A stretch of 64,000 bases of DNA from Streptomyces panaciradicis. Its GTDB lineage: Bacteria; Actinomycetota; Actinomycetes; Streptomycetales; Streptomycetaceae. Where the stretch lies: NCBI RefSeq assembly GCF_023516615.1, contig NZ_JAMGBF010000083.1, positions 22,702-86,701 of the forward strand. Direction: 5' to 3'. Of the stretch, positions 17,635-26,665 are shown piece by piece. The notes beneath the pieces were generated by a model. The model was not told the DNA's origin and made no database searches. It was given only the letters and a program-made list of their open reading frames with translations. Position 1 is the stretch's first letter. Every line of letters starts with the position of its first letter. The position numbers and the translations under genes are program-made.

Positions 17635-18858
17635 GTGATTCTCGACGGCATACCGGCAGCTTCTTCTGCTCCTGTCCATGCCCCCGCCACCGGTGACGCG
17701 CTCGATGCGCGCAAGCGCCGCCTGCGCCGCCGCCTGGAGCGGCTCATCGGCGTGGCCGCGACCGAAGGCAACGAACTCGTCCCGCTGCGCAACGGCGACC
17801 AGATCTTCCCCGCCATGCTCGGGGCGATCCGTTCGGCCCGCCACACGATCGACATGATGACGTTCGTGTACTGGCGCGGGCAGATCGCCCGGGACTTCGC
17901 ACGCGCCCTCGCCGACCGGGCACGCGCGGGAGTGCGGGTCCGGTTGCTGCTGGACGGCTTCGGGGCCCAGAAGATCGAGCAGCGGTTGCTGGAGGAGATG
18001 GACGACGCGGGCGTGCAGGTCGCCTGGTTCCGCAGACCCGTGTGGCTGTCACCCTTCAAACAGAACCACCGCTGCCACCGCAAGGCCCTCATCGTCGACG
18101 AGACCACCGCGTTCACCGGCGGCGTCGGTATCGCGGAGGAGTGGTGCGGCGATGCGCGCGGGCCCGGCGAGTGGCGGGACACCCATGTGCAGGTGCGCGG
18201 TCCGGCGGTCGATGGCGTGGCGGCCGCGTTCGCGCAGAACTGGGCCGAGTGCCACGACGAACTCTTCGACGACCGCGACCGCTTCACCGAACACCGGCAG
18301 CCCGGCTCGTCCGTCGTCCAGGTCGTGCGCGGGTCGGCCAGCATCGGCTGGCAGGACATGCAGACCCTCATCCGCGTCATGCTCACCTCCGCCGAGGAAC
18401 GCTTCCGGCTGGCGACCGCCTACTTCGCCCCCGACACGTACTTCATCGACCTGCTGTGCCAGACCGCCCGGCGCGGTGTGGAGGTGGAGATCCTCCTCCC
18501 CGGGCCGCACACCGATCAGCGTGCCTGCCAGCTCGCGGGCCAGCACCACTACGAGCACCTGCTGGAGGCCGGCGTGCGCATCCGGCAGTACCAGCCGACC
18601 ATGATGCACGCCAAGATCATCACGGTGGACTCGGTGGCGGCCCTGATCGGTTCCACCAACTTCAACCGCCGGTCCATGGACCACGACGAGGAGGTCATGC
18701 TCGCCGTCCTCGACGAGGACTTCACCGCGACTCTCGACCGCGACTACGAGGCGGACCTGAAGAACAGCGTGGACATCGACCTCCGTCGCTGGAGACGACG
18801 GGCGGTGCTGCAGCGCGCGAAGGAGGCGGCGGTCACTCCGATCCGACGGTTCCTGTGA
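17635..18858 (+). CDS. Phospholipase D / cardiolipin synthase-like protein
   Basis: 407 aa from GTG 17635, chosen for its GGGAG site 8 nt upstream and because the frame before it is not protein-like. Two HKD motifs: HRKALIVD (148-155) and HAKIITVD followed by GSTNFNRRS (from 325). No clear transmembrane helices, unlike ClsA. It resembles the soluble ClsB/ClsC-type or a PLD-type transferase. Expected to exchange phosphatidyl groups to make cardiolipin. Divergent from the PAP2-DAGK lipid operon. Confidence 0.88.
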   Translation: MILDGIPAASSAPVHAPATGDALDARKRRLRRRLERLIGVAATEGNELVPLRNGDQIFPAMLGAIRSARHTIDMMTFVYWRGQIARDFARALADRARAGVRVRLLLDGFGAQKIEQRLLEEMDDAGVQVAWFRRPVWLSPFKQNHRCHRKALIVDETTAFTGGVGIAEEWCGDARGPGEWRDTHVQVRGPAVDGVAAAFAQNWAECHDELFDDRDRFTEHRQPGSSVVQVVRGSASIGWQDMQTLIRVMLTSAEERFRLATAYFAPDTYFIDLLCQTARRGVEVEILLPGPHTDQRACQLAGQHHYEHLLEAGVRIRQYQPTMMHAKIITVDSVAALIGSTNFNRRSMDHDEEVMLAVLDEDFTATLDRDYEADLKNSVDIDLRRWRRRAVLQRAKEAAVTPIRRFL

Positions 18859-18913
18859 TCGGCGAGCGCCGCCAGGGCGGGTGGCCGACCGTGCCGCGGT
18901 CGCTCAGGCCCCC

Positions 18914-19312
18914 TCACACGCCATGCCACTCGCCCAGCCGGCCGGGCGCGCCTGTTGCGACGAAGCGGCGCACCAGGTCCCATGCGCGGTCGACAGCGAG
19001 GACGAAGTCGCCGCTGAACGCCGCGAGGTCATCCATGACGGGGACGTGGAGCACGGTGTCCGCCGCGGCGGTACCGTCTCCGGCCAGAAGGAAGGTCCTG
19101 TCGGCGTCCATGAGATGCAGGACTCCCCGATCGCCCTGGAAGCCCAGCGCCAACAAGGGGAACTCGGCGTCCGGCAGGCGGACTTCGAGGTACCCCCGGC
19201 CGCGGGAGCGCAGTTCGCCGAAGTGCTTCGTCAACTCCGACATGTCGGAGCATCTCTCCACCGCGCGGAACCGCCCCGACTCCGGTGCCGTCGCCGCCCA
19301 CGTCACACTCAT
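18914..19312 (-). CDS. Imm1-like immunity protein (orphan)
   Basis: 132 aa from ATG 19312, which has a GGTGCGGGG purine stretch upstream. Sequence features resemble the Imm1 immunity family of contact-dependent and polymorphic toxin systems: YLEVRLPDAEFPLLALGF, then GDRGVLHLMDAD, a valine-rich strand before the VMDDLAAF region and a C-terminal helix ending GRLGEWHGV. Small, acidic, cytosolic. No toxin gene with a recognisable nuclease or deaminase domain is adjacent, so the partner is elsewhere or lost. Assignment to Imm1 is by pattern only. Confidence 0.6.
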   Translation of the reverse strand: MSVTWAATAPESGRFRAVERCSDMSELTKHFGELRSRGRGYLEVRLPDAEFPLLALGFQGDRGVLHLMDADRTFLLAGDGTAAADTVLHVPVMDDLAAFSGDFVLAVDRAWDLVRRFVATGAPGRLGEWHGV

Positions 19313-19539
19313 CCCCGCACCTTCGACGCGCGTCTGCTGACCGGCCCTCACTCTTGCCGCTCCGTGGCATCGGTCGGGGGGCGATTTCGTGCGAGTTTCG
19401 TCACGTCCGGTGCCGCCGGCCTGTGTGAATCCTCCGCGCCGGGCCCCTGATTCGGGCGTCTGTGCCGTGGTGGGGCGGGCTTCTGCCACGCACGGAACGC
19501 TTTCGAGGTCAAGGGAGCTGCACTGTAGATTTCCGGGTC

Positions 19540-22500
19540 ATGCTCAGAGTGCAGGTTCTGGGACCCCTCCGCGGCGACATCGACGGTGTTCCGGTCCACC
19601 TGGGAAGTCCCCGGCAGCGCGCCGTCCTCGCGCTCCTGCTGGCCGACCGTGGGCGTGTCGTATCCGTCGACCGGCTCGTCGACGGCCTGTGGCGGGGCCG
19701 TCCGCCGCGGAAGGCGGCTGCTTCCCTGCACGCCTACGTGTCGAACCTGCGCCGCGTACTCGAACCCGGCCGGGCGCCCCGTACCCCCGCCGGTGTGCTC
19801 GTCAGCGCCCCGCCCGGCTATGCCGTGCGGCTGCCCGAAGACGCGGTCGACGCCTGGCGGTTCGAGGCGGCCGTACGGCGGTCTCGCACCGCGCCGCCGG
19901 CCGAGGCCCGGCGCTTGCTGGAGGAAGCTCTGGGGTGGTGGCACGGGGCGGCCTACGGCGAGTGGGCCGACGAGGAGTGGGCTGCGACCGAAGCGGCCCG
20001 GCTGGGCGAACTGCACGCGGTGGCACGGGAGTTGGCGGTCGGTGCGGCCCTCGCGTCCGGTGACCCGGCGGAGGCGGTGCCGGCGGCCGAGACGCTCGTA
20101 CGGGAGCATCCGCTGCGCGAGGAGGGCTGGCGGCTGCTCGCCCTGGGCCTGTGGGCCTCCGGTCGCCGTGCCGACGCCCTGGCCGTGCTGCGGCGTGCGG
20201 CCGCCGTCATGGCCGACGAACTCGGTCTGGGCCTGGGCGAGGCCCTGACCGAGTTGGAGAGCGCCATGCTGACGGGGCGGACCGAGGTGCTGCGCACGGC
20301 GGTGCCCGCGGCCTCCCACCCGGTGAGCGCGGAGTCCCGTCCGGGCGCCTCGAAGGTCGTCGCCCCTGTGGCCGACGACCTGTTCGTCGGCCGGGACGAC
20401 GAACTGCGCGTCCTGGAGGAGGCCGCACGCGACGCGCTCCACGGCGGTGGCGTCGTCCTCGTGACCGGGGAGCCCGGAGCCGGCAAGTCGGCGCTGCTCG
20501 CCCGCTGCCGGCGGCGGCTGAGGGAGCAGGGCTGGACCGTGGTCGTCGGCCGCTGCCCCGAGTTCGACGGCGCCCCTTCGGCCTGGGCGTGGGTGGAGGC
20601 GCTCGGCGCGCTCGCGCGCCGCACACCTCCCGCCGACCCGGACGCGCTCGGCGCCCTGCTCCCCGAGACCGGACACCGCCGGCGATCCGACCGCGGTGAC
20701 GGACCGGCGGACGGAACCACCGGCAGCAGCGACGCGATACGGCGGGGGCGGCAGGGGGAGTGCGACTGCGGAGAGGAGGCACGGTTCGACGAGGAGGGCA
20801 TGCCGGCCGACGCAGGGACCGTGGTGGCGTCCGGCGGGCGCGGAGACGGGGCGTTCGCGGGGCGGTTCCGGCTGCACCAGGCGTTCGGCCACTGGCTGCG
20901 CAGCGCGGCGGCCCAGGCGCCGCTGGCGGTGATCGTCGACGACCTGCACCGAGCCGACAGCGAGACCCTGGCCCTGCTGGAAAGGGCCGCGGGCCTGGTG
21001 GGATCGCCGGTACTGGTGATCGCCGCGTACCGCCCGGTCGACGCGGAGGACCGCCTGACCCAGACGCTCGCCGAACTCGCCCACCGCTCCCCGCACCGGC
21101 TGACGCTCGACGGACTGCCCCTGTCCGGCGTGGACACCCTGGTCCGGGCCGTGTGCCGGGACCAGGTCGACGCCGCGACCGTGCGGGCCCTGGCCGAACG
21201 CACCGGCGGCAATCCCTTCTACGTCCGCGAGAGCGCCCGGCTGCTCGCCAGCGAGGGCGCCCTGGTGGCCACCTCTGAGGTGCCGCAGGGCGTACGGGAC
21301 GTCCTGCGCAGGCGGCTGCGGCAGTTGCCGCCGGGGACGTCCGCCGTCCTTCAACTGGCCGCCGTGGTCGGCCGGGAGACCGAGGTCGGGCTGCTCGTCG
21401 AGGCCGCGGACCCGGCCCAGCACGAAGAGCACGACGTGCTCGACGCCCTGGAAGTGTCCGTGACGGCGGGGCTGCTGACGGAACCGGCGCCCGGCGTGGT
21501 GCGGTTCGCGCACGCACTGGTCCGCGACACCCTCTACACCGACCTCGTCGGTGTGCGCCGCGCACGCCTGCACGCCCGCGTCGCGGACGCTCTGCGACGC
21601 CGTCGCCCGGACGATGTCGCAGCCCTGGCACACCACTTCGCCTGTGCCGCCAGTCCGCGCACCGCCGCCCTCGCCGTCGAGTACTCGCTGGCGGCGGCCG
21701 ATCTCGCCGAGCGGCGCTACGCCCACGACACCGCGGTCGAACTGCTCACGCAGGCGATCGAGGCGTTCGCCCGGATCCCGGCCGTCGCGGACGACGGCAG
21801 GCCCGCCCGCCGCACGGGACAGCTGGTCGCCCTCCTCGGGCGGCTGCTGCGTGCCCAGAACCGGGCCGGGGCGATCGTCGCGGCGCGCGAGACACGTCAG
21901 CGCGCCATCGAGGCGGCCGAGGCCGTCGGGCACCAGGAGCTGACCGCGGCGGCCCTCGACTCGTGGATCGGGCCGGGGCGGGCCCTGAGCGGGCCCCGCG
22001 GCCTCGTCGAGCACGCGGCGCTGGACGTGTTCGTCGACCGACTGCTGGCACGCGCCGAGCTGGACCCCGCTGTCATCGGCGTGCCCCGGCCCGCTGTGGC
22101 GGACGGGCAGGGCCCGTGGGCGGCACCCGGCGAGGCGCGACAGGCCGACGGCGCGGATCAAGTGGGCGGTGTCGAGCGCCGGTTGGCCGTAGCCCGAGCG
22201 GTGGGGGACCCGCTGCTGCTCGCCTGCGCGCTGACCGCGGAGGCCGCCGTGGCGCCGCCCGGGACCGTCGACCGGCGCACGTCCCTCGCGACCGAACTGC
22301 GGGTGCTCGGGTACGCGCACGACCTGCCCGCCAACAGCTGGGTGCGCGAGCACATAGGGGCCATGGCCGCCGGAGCCCGCAACGAGGTCGCGAAGGTCCG
22401 CGAGCACGCCGGGCAGGGACTGGCCGTCGCCCGACGCCACCGGCTCGAGGAGTCGGAGGCGATCAACCTCACGACGCTCGGCATGCTGGCCCATGTCGAG

Positions 22501-23088
22501 GGCCGCTTCGGCGAGTCGGAAGCGACGTACACGCAGGCACGGGAGGTGCTGCGCGTCCACGGCTCGCCGCACGGCGACCTGGTGCGGGTCCTGGGCCTGA
22601 CCACGGTACGGCTGAGCAGTGGCCGCCCCGGCGAGGCCGAACCCCTGCTGCGGACCCTCGCCCCCGGGGCCGTGCCCACGGTGGACCTGGCCCTGGCAGT
22701 GGTCCTCGCCCGGCAGGGGGAGGACGAGCAGGCGTACGCGCTGGGCCGTCGCGCTCCGGCCGCCGTGCCGGTCGTACCCGACCACCTGTACGGCATCGCC
22801 CTGTCCTTGCGGGCCGAACTCGCCGTACTGCTGGGGGACGTGGACAGCGCCCGCGAGCTCGTCCCGCTCCTGCTCCCGCTGCGCACGCAGCTCGCCGGAG
22901 CGGCGAGCATCTCCTTCGTCACCCGCCCCTACGCCCACTCGCTGGGCGAGTTGTACCGGCTCCTCGGTGACGAGCCGGAAGCGCGAGCGCAGTTCGCCCT
23001 CGCGGAGGACGTGGCGCACCGGTGGGGATCGCGCCACATGGCCGAGGCCGCCCGGGCCGCCTCGGCCCACGGGGTCCTGCACGGCTGA
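19540..23088 (+). CDS. SARP-AAA large transcriptional regulator
   Basis: 1182 aa. ATG 19540 starts MLRVQVLGPLRGDIDG, the standard SARP beginning. Winged-helix DNA-binding domain to about residue 95, BTAD helices to about 245, then an AAA-type ATPase with Walker A GEPGAGKSA (about 310-317) and VIVDDLHRAD Walker B, and a long TPR-like alpha-helical tail. A low-complexity insert (about 370-440) interrupts the ATPase. No C-terminal LuxR HTH. Related proteins switch on antibiotic or other secondary-metabolite genes. A TAGATT at 19526-19531 lies 8 nt before the ATG with no ribosome site between, so a leaderless message is possible. Confidence 0.88.
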   Translation: MLRVQVLGPLRGDIDGVPVHLGSPRQRAVLALLLADRGRVVSVDRLVDGLWRGRPPRKAAASLHAYVSNLRRVLEPGRAPRTPAGVLVSAPPGYAVRLPEDAVDAWRFEAAVRRSRTAPPAEARRLLEEALGWWHGAAYGEWADEEWAATEAARLGELHAVARELAVGAALASGDPAEAVPAAETLVREHPLREEGWRLLALGLWASGRRADALAVLRRAAAVMADELGLGLGEALTELESAMLTGRTEVLRTAVPAASHPVSAESRPGASKVVAPVADDLFVGRDDELRVLEEAARDALHGGGVVLVTGEPGAGKSALLARCRRRLREQGWTVVVGRCPEFDGAPSAWAWVEALGALARRTPPADPDALGALLPETGHRRRSDRGDGPADGTTGSSDAIRRGRQGECDCGEEARFDEEGMPADAGTVVASGGRGDGAFAGRFRLHQAFGHWLRSAAAQAPLAVIVDDLHRADSETLALLERAAGLVGSPVLVIAAYRPVDAEDRLTQTLAELAHRSPHRLTLDGLPLSGVDTLVRAVCRDQVDAATVRALAERTGGNPFYVRESARLLASEGALVATSEVPQGVRDVLRRRLRQLPPGTSAVLQLAAVVGRETEVGLLVEAADPAQHEEHDVLDALEVSVTAGLLTEPAPGVVRFAHALVRDTLYTDLVGVRRARLHARVADALRRRRPDDVAALAHHFACAASPRTAALAVEYSLAAADLAERRYAHDTAVELLTQAIEAFARIPAVADDGRPARRTGQLVALLGRLLRAQNRAGAIVAARETRQRAIEAAEAVGHQELTAAALDSWIGPGRALSGPRGLVEHAALDVFVDRLLARAELDPAVIGVPRPAVADGQGPWAAPGEARQADGADQVGGVERRLAVARAVGDPLLLACALTAEAAVAPPGTVDRRTSLATELRVLGYAHDLPANSWVREHIGAMAAGARNEVAKVREHAGQGLAVARRHRLEESEAINLTTLGMLAHVEGRFGESEATYTQAREVLRVHGSPHGDLVRVLGLTTVRLSSGRPGEAEPLLRTLAPGAVPTVDLALAVVLARQGEDEQAYALGRRAPAAVPVVPDHLYGIALSLRAELAVLLGDVDSARELVPLLLPLRTQLAGAASISFVTRPYAHSLGELYRLLGDEPEARAQFALAEDVAHRWGSRHMAEAARAASAHGVLHG

Positions 23089-23092
23089 CGGC

Positions 23093-23257
23093 TCAGGCCA
23101 GGTGCCACTTCTGGTTGGAGGTGCCGGCGCAGGCCCACAGCTGGAGCCGGGTGCCGTCGGCGGTGCCGGAGTCCTTGGCGTCGACGCACTTGCCGATCTT
23201 GGTGTCGACCAGCGGGCCGATCGGTGCGCCCAAGCCGCCACTCGGCTTCGTCCCGCA
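23093..23257 (-). pseudogene. Ricin-type lectin domain fragment, C-terminal
   Basis: A 54-codon frame ends with GKCVDAKDSGTADGTRLQLW and SNQKWHLA, the last repeat of an (QxW)3 beta-trefoil carbohydrate-binding module as found at the end of secreted actinomycete glycosidases. The frame is cut by TGA at 23258-23260, with no catalytic domain upstream. It is therefore the remnant of a deleted exoenzyme gene, 5 bp from the convergent SARP gene. Confidence 0.75.
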
Positions 23258-23987
23258 TCACGGCCCCTCTGCCGCGCGGGTCGGGAGACGGTCCCCGAAC
23301 CCGCTCACCGGCCTATCCAGGGTTGCTGCCCGTGACACCGCCGATGGCGACCCCGTCACGCGCACCACCGCGTGACGTCCTGGATCGAGGACGCGACCAG
23401 GCCCAGCACCGAGGAGAGCGCCGTGGTAGACGCGCTGCGGCGAAGCACACGGGACCACGCGCTGCCGGAGATCTCGGTCAGCGGGCACGGTACCGCCGCC
23501 GCGGCGGCACCGTGCGGCAGGGCACTGCGGCTCGGCGCCGAGTCGGCCGATGCCGGGACGCCATGGCGCACCGCCTCGACGCCCACCTGCGGGACCCGGG
23601 CTCCCCACTGACCTGCAACGCATTCACGATCACCACCGAGTCCCGTGGCTCGGACCTCCCGCACGGCACGGACCCGGCCTACGGCACCCGGAGGTCCGCC
23701 GCCAGGCGATCACCACCGTCGTCCACCGGCGGACCCGGACCCCCTTGGCGTTCCCGCCCGTCCGTCAGCCGGCGCGTCCTGTCAGACAGCCATCGGCTGC
23801 CGCCCGCGTCCGCCCGTACGCCCCGAAGGATGGCGGGGGCGTAGCGCGACCGCACCATCTGGGGCGTGCTGCGGACCGAGCGGTGGGACCTCGCTGATCG
23901 CCTGACGCCCGTGCGTGTGTCCGCTTCCGACGGCGGGACTCCCGGGAGGACCGCGAGGGTGCGCGAGGGTGACGATCGCGCCGGTGG
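23258..23987. other. 730 bp without a convincing gene
   Basis: Only short frames with biased, arginine- and threonine-rich translations occur here. One plus-strand frame (from GTG 23372) contains VVDALRRSTRDHALPEISVS, which faintly recalls the N-terminus of class I O-methyltransferases, but nothing follows it. The stretch next to the lectin fragment is best read as a degraded remnant region. Confidence 0.5.
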
Positions 23988-24248
23988 TCACCTGCCGAGG
24001 GCGGTGCTGCGGATCGCTCTGCGCTGGCTCGCGGTGGTGTCGCCCCAGACGCCGTCCGTCTCGCCGTGGCTGATGGCCCAGTCACGGCAGTCGAGCAGGA
24101 CCGGGCAGCGCCGGCACACCGCGCGAGCACGCGCTGTCGCGCGCTCGGTCTCCGCCAGTGGGAAGAACAGCTCCGGGTCCTCACCGACGCACAGCGCCCG
24201 CAGGCGCCAGGCGGAGTTGAAGTTGTCGAGCGAGGGTGAACGCCTCAT
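23988..24248 (-). CDS. WhiB-like [4Fe-4S] regulatory protein
   Basis: 86 aa from ATG 24248, which follows GGAGGTGCGGT. Four iron-sulfur cysteines, Cys20, Cys45, Cys48 and Cys54 (the last three as CRRCPVLLDC), then the beta-turn GVWG (66-69) and a basic C-terminus (SQRRAIR) for DNA contact. Wbl proteins usually act as redox- or NO-sensitive partners of the principal sigma factor and are confined to actinobacteria. Alternative start at 24269 would add 7 residues. A hairpin (24285-24306) lies upstream. Confidence 0.92.
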   Translation of the reverse strand: MRRSPSLDNFNSAWRLRALCVGEDPELFFPLAETERATARARAVCRRCPVLLDCRDWAISHGETDGVWGDTTASQRRAIRSTALGR

Positions 24249-24284
24249 ACCGCACCTCCGCGGTCTCACCAGGGCATACGTAAG

Positions 24285-24306
24285 ATCGCGGCCTGAAAGC
24301 CGCGAT
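24285..24306. promoter_or_regulatory. Perfect hairpin upstream of WhiB-like gene
   Basis: ATCGCGGC-ctgaaa-GCCGCGAT, an 8-bp perfect dyad 37-58 nt upstream of the WhiB-like start. It could be an operator or a 5' UTR stem-loop. Confidence 0.4.
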
Positions 24307-24431
24307 CCCGGCAGAGGTGTTCGAAATCCTATGTCACACGTCGCCCAAAGGCCATAGCCGACTTTCTGGACATTGCGGTACGGGGGTCCGCTGGGCGGAA
24401 CCCCGCGCTCTCCGTCGGTCCGACCCCCGGG

Positions 24432-26228
24432 TCAGTGCTTGCCCGGAAGGGTCAGGAACCCCTCCGCGCGGGCGCTCGCCAGTCCGATGCGGGGGATGTC
24501 ACTGCTCCTGGCGAAGAGCAGGTAACGGGGTTCCCATATCGGGCGGTACTTGGCGTTGGCGCGGTACAGGGACTCGATCTGCCACCAGCGCGAGAAGAAC
24601 GTCAGGGTGGCGTGCCACAGACGCAGGACGGGACCCGCGCCGAGCCGGGAGCCCCGTTCGAAGACCGAGCGGAACATCGCGAAGTTCAGGGAGACGCGGC
24701 GGATGTCCAGTTCGGCCGCGCGCAGCAGGAGTTCGACGACCATGAACTCCATCAGCCCGTTCTCGCAGTCGCGGTCGCGGCGCATCAGGTCCAGGGACAG
24801 GCCGTGCTCGCCCCAGGGGACGAAGCTCAGCAGGGCCCGGGGGACGTCGTCGGCGTCACGGCACTCCAGCATCACGCACCGGCCGTCGGAGGGGTCGCCG
24901 AGGCGGCCGAGGGCCATGGAGAAGCCGCGTTCGGTGGAGCCGTCGCGCCAGTGGTCGGCGCGGTCGATGAGCAGCGCCATCTCCTCGGCCGGAATGTCCT
25001 CGTGGCGGCGGATGCGGACCGTGTAACCGGCCCGGCGGACCCGGTTGTGGGCCTGGCGCACGACCCGCATCGCGCGGCCTTCGAGGGTGAAGTCGGCGAT
25101 GTCGACGATGGCCTCGTCGCCGAGTTCGAGGGCGTCCAGACCGTGGCGGCCGTAGATGGTGCCCGCCTCCTCGCTCGCGCCCATCACCGCGGGCGTCCAG
25201 GCATGCCGGCGCGCCTCCGTCAGCCAGGCGTCGATCGCTCCGGGCCAGGCCTCCGGATCGCCGATCGGGTCGCCGGAGGCCAGGCTCACGCCGCCCACGA
25301 CGCGGTAGGTGACCGCCGCCTTGCCGGTCGGGGAGAAGATCGCCGCCTTGTCGCGGCGCAGGGCGAAGTAGCCGAGCGAGTCGCGGGCGCCGTGCTTGTC
25401 CAGCAGCGCGCGCAGCCGTTCCTCGTCCTCCTGGCCGAGCAGGCGGCGGCCGCGCGGGGAGCGGAAGAGCGCGTACAGGACCAGGCAGAAGGCCGCCGCG
25501 AGGAGGATGTTGATGATGATGTCCGTCCAGCGGGGGGCGTGGACGGTGGAGACGCGGTCGGCGAGCGGGCCGACGCTGACGCCGCGCAGCAGGGTGTAGC
25601 CGATCTCGTCGGCGAGGGTGGCGCCGGGGATCGTGTTCGTCGCGTGCACGAGGAGGGTGCCCAGGACGCCGGTCACCGCCAGGCCGCCCACGCCGACGCC
25701 CAGCGCCAGCTTCGGGTTGGACGGGTCGCCCACCGCGTTGAACTCACGGCGGCTGATCAGCAGCGCGGCGACGAACAACCCGGTGAGGGCGGCGGAGAGC
25801 CAGTTGAAGGCGTGGGCACGGTACTCGTGCTGGGTGAGCGCGAGGGCGTACAGGACGAACAGGGGAGCGGACAGGGCGAGGTTGACCACCCAGGCCGCCC
25901 GCTTGCGGCGGCGCATCACCAGCACGAAGAAGATCGCCAGGGCCGCGGAGATCAGACCCGCGGTGGCCAGGTACGGCGTGAAGAACTGGCCGGAGTGGTG
26001 GGCGTGTTGCCGGTGCAGGTGGAGCGTGATCCGGCCGTTGTTGTGCTCGTAGACCTCTTGCCGGAACGGGAGCGACATCACCGCCACGATGTTCAGTACG
26101 GCGATCAGCCGCAGGTACCAGACGGTGGCGTCCGCCGCCCGCCGGCGCAGGCGGCTCGGCTCGGTGCCGTGGGGGCGCTGTGCGGCGGCTTGGCGGGGGG
26201 ATATCAGAGCGGACTGTTGTGAGGCCAT
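24432..26228 (-). CDS. MprF-like phosphatidylglycerol aminoacyltransferase
   Basis: 598 aa. N-terminal half has about six to seven membrane helices (for example VLNIVAVMSLPF and LISAALAIFFVLVM). The C-terminal half from about residue 280 is the DUF2156 catalytic domain of lysyl-phosphatidylglycerol synthases (YFALRRDKAAIFSP, VASGDPIGDP-type region, LIDRADHWRDGSTERGFSM, FERGSRLGAGPV). The family moves an amino acid from aminoacyl-tRNA to phosphatidylglycerol, lowering surface charge and giving cationic-peptide resistance. Shorter membrane part than canonical MprF (about 840 aa) and no fused lysyl-tRNA synthetase. A palindrome at 26275-26289 probably controls it. Confidence 0.88.
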   Translation of the reverse strand: MASQQSALISPRQAAAQRPHGTEPSRLRRRAADATVWYLRLIAVLNIVAVMSLPFRQEVYEHNNGRITLHLHRQHAHHSGQFFTPYLATAGLISAALAIFFVLVMRRRKRAAWVVNLALSAPLFVLYALALTQHEYRAHAFNWLSAALTGLFVAALLISRREFNAVGDPSNPKLALGVGVGGLAVTGVLGTLLVHATNTIPGATLADEIGYTLLRGVSVGPLADRVSTVHAPRWTDIIINILLAAAFCLVLYALFRSPRGRRLLGQEDEERLRALLDKHGARDSLGYFALRRDKAAIFSPTGKAAVTYRVVGGVSLASGDPIGDPEAWPGAIDAWLTEARRHAWTPAVMGASEEAGTIYGRHGLDALELGDEAIVDIADFTLEGRAMRVVRQAHNRVRRAGYTVRIRRHEDIPAEEMALLIDRADHWRDGSTERGFSMALGRLGDPSDGRCVMLECRDADDVPRALLSFVPWGEHGLSLDLMRRDRDCENGLMEFMVVELLLRAAELDIRRVSLNFAMFRSVFERGSRLGAGPVLRLWHATLTFFSRWWQIESLYRANAKYRPIWEPRYLLFARSSDIPRIGLASARAEGFLTLPGKH

Positions 26229-26274
26229 GGTGAGCGACTACCTTGAAGGCGGCTGGGGGGACGGCGGAGCAGAC

Positions 26275-26289
26275 CCTACACGCCGTAGG
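26275..26289. promoter_or_regulatory. Palindrome CCTAC-N5-GTAGG upstream of MprF-like gene
   Basis: On the gene strand CCTACGGCGTGTAGG, centred about 54 nt before the ATG at 26228. The same motif recurs upstream of the small membrane gene (26667-26681), so it is likely a binding site for one shared regulator. Confidence 0.6.
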
Positions 26290-26358
26290 ATATCGGCGCA
26301 TGTAAGGAGGGAGTCCGGCCCGAGTACGGGAAACGGTGTGAATACGGGGAGCGTGACG

Positions 26359-26622
26359 TCACCGCCGCGCCCGTTCCACCCGCCACCGTGCCGCCAGGAT
26401 CCACGCCAGGTTGCCGATCGCGGCTCCCGCCACCACCGCCGCGACTATCACCCCGCCCGTTGCCAGTCCGTCGCTGAACAGGTGCGGACGCCGGTCGAGG
26501 CTGTGCAGGCCGAAGCCGGACAGCTCGTAGACGCCCTCCATCGTGATCAGCAGGCTCACGACCAGCACCGCCACCGTGGGCGCGACACTGCGGCGGGCCT
26601 CCTGAGTGTCCGTGCCCTGCAT
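26359..26622 (-). CDS. Small two-helix membrane protein, unknown function
   Basis: 87 aa. Two hydrophobic segments (APTVAVLVVSLLITMEGVY and GGVIVAAVVAGAAIGNLAWI) joined by a polar loop containing LHSLDRRPHLFSDG, with a basic C-terminus. No family recognised. It lies 130 bp upstream of the MprF-like gene on the same strand and has its own copy of the CCTAC-N5-GTAGG palindrome, so it probably belongs to the same envelope-stress or charge-control regulon. Confidence 0.7.
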   Translation of the reverse strand: MQGTDTQEARRSVAPTVAVLVVSLLITMEGVYELSGFGLHSLDRRPHLFSDGLATGGVIVAAVVAGAAIGNLAWILAARWRVERARR

Positions 26623-26665
26623 GAGTACCCCCGAAGAGTTGACGGGCCGACGCGGCCGATGGGGG

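Noticed and set aside
19348..23241. A 1297-codon open frame on the minus strand opposite the SARP regulator
   Set aside because: Its translation is Gly/Arg/Gln-rich with no domains. The plus strand gives a full SARP-AAA protein. It is a GC-bias shadow.
23372..23611. Possible O-methyltransferase N-terminus (ALRRSTRDHALPEISVS)
   Set aside because: The similarity is about 20 residues and no SAM-binding motif follows in any frame. Too weak to annotate as a gene or pseudogene.
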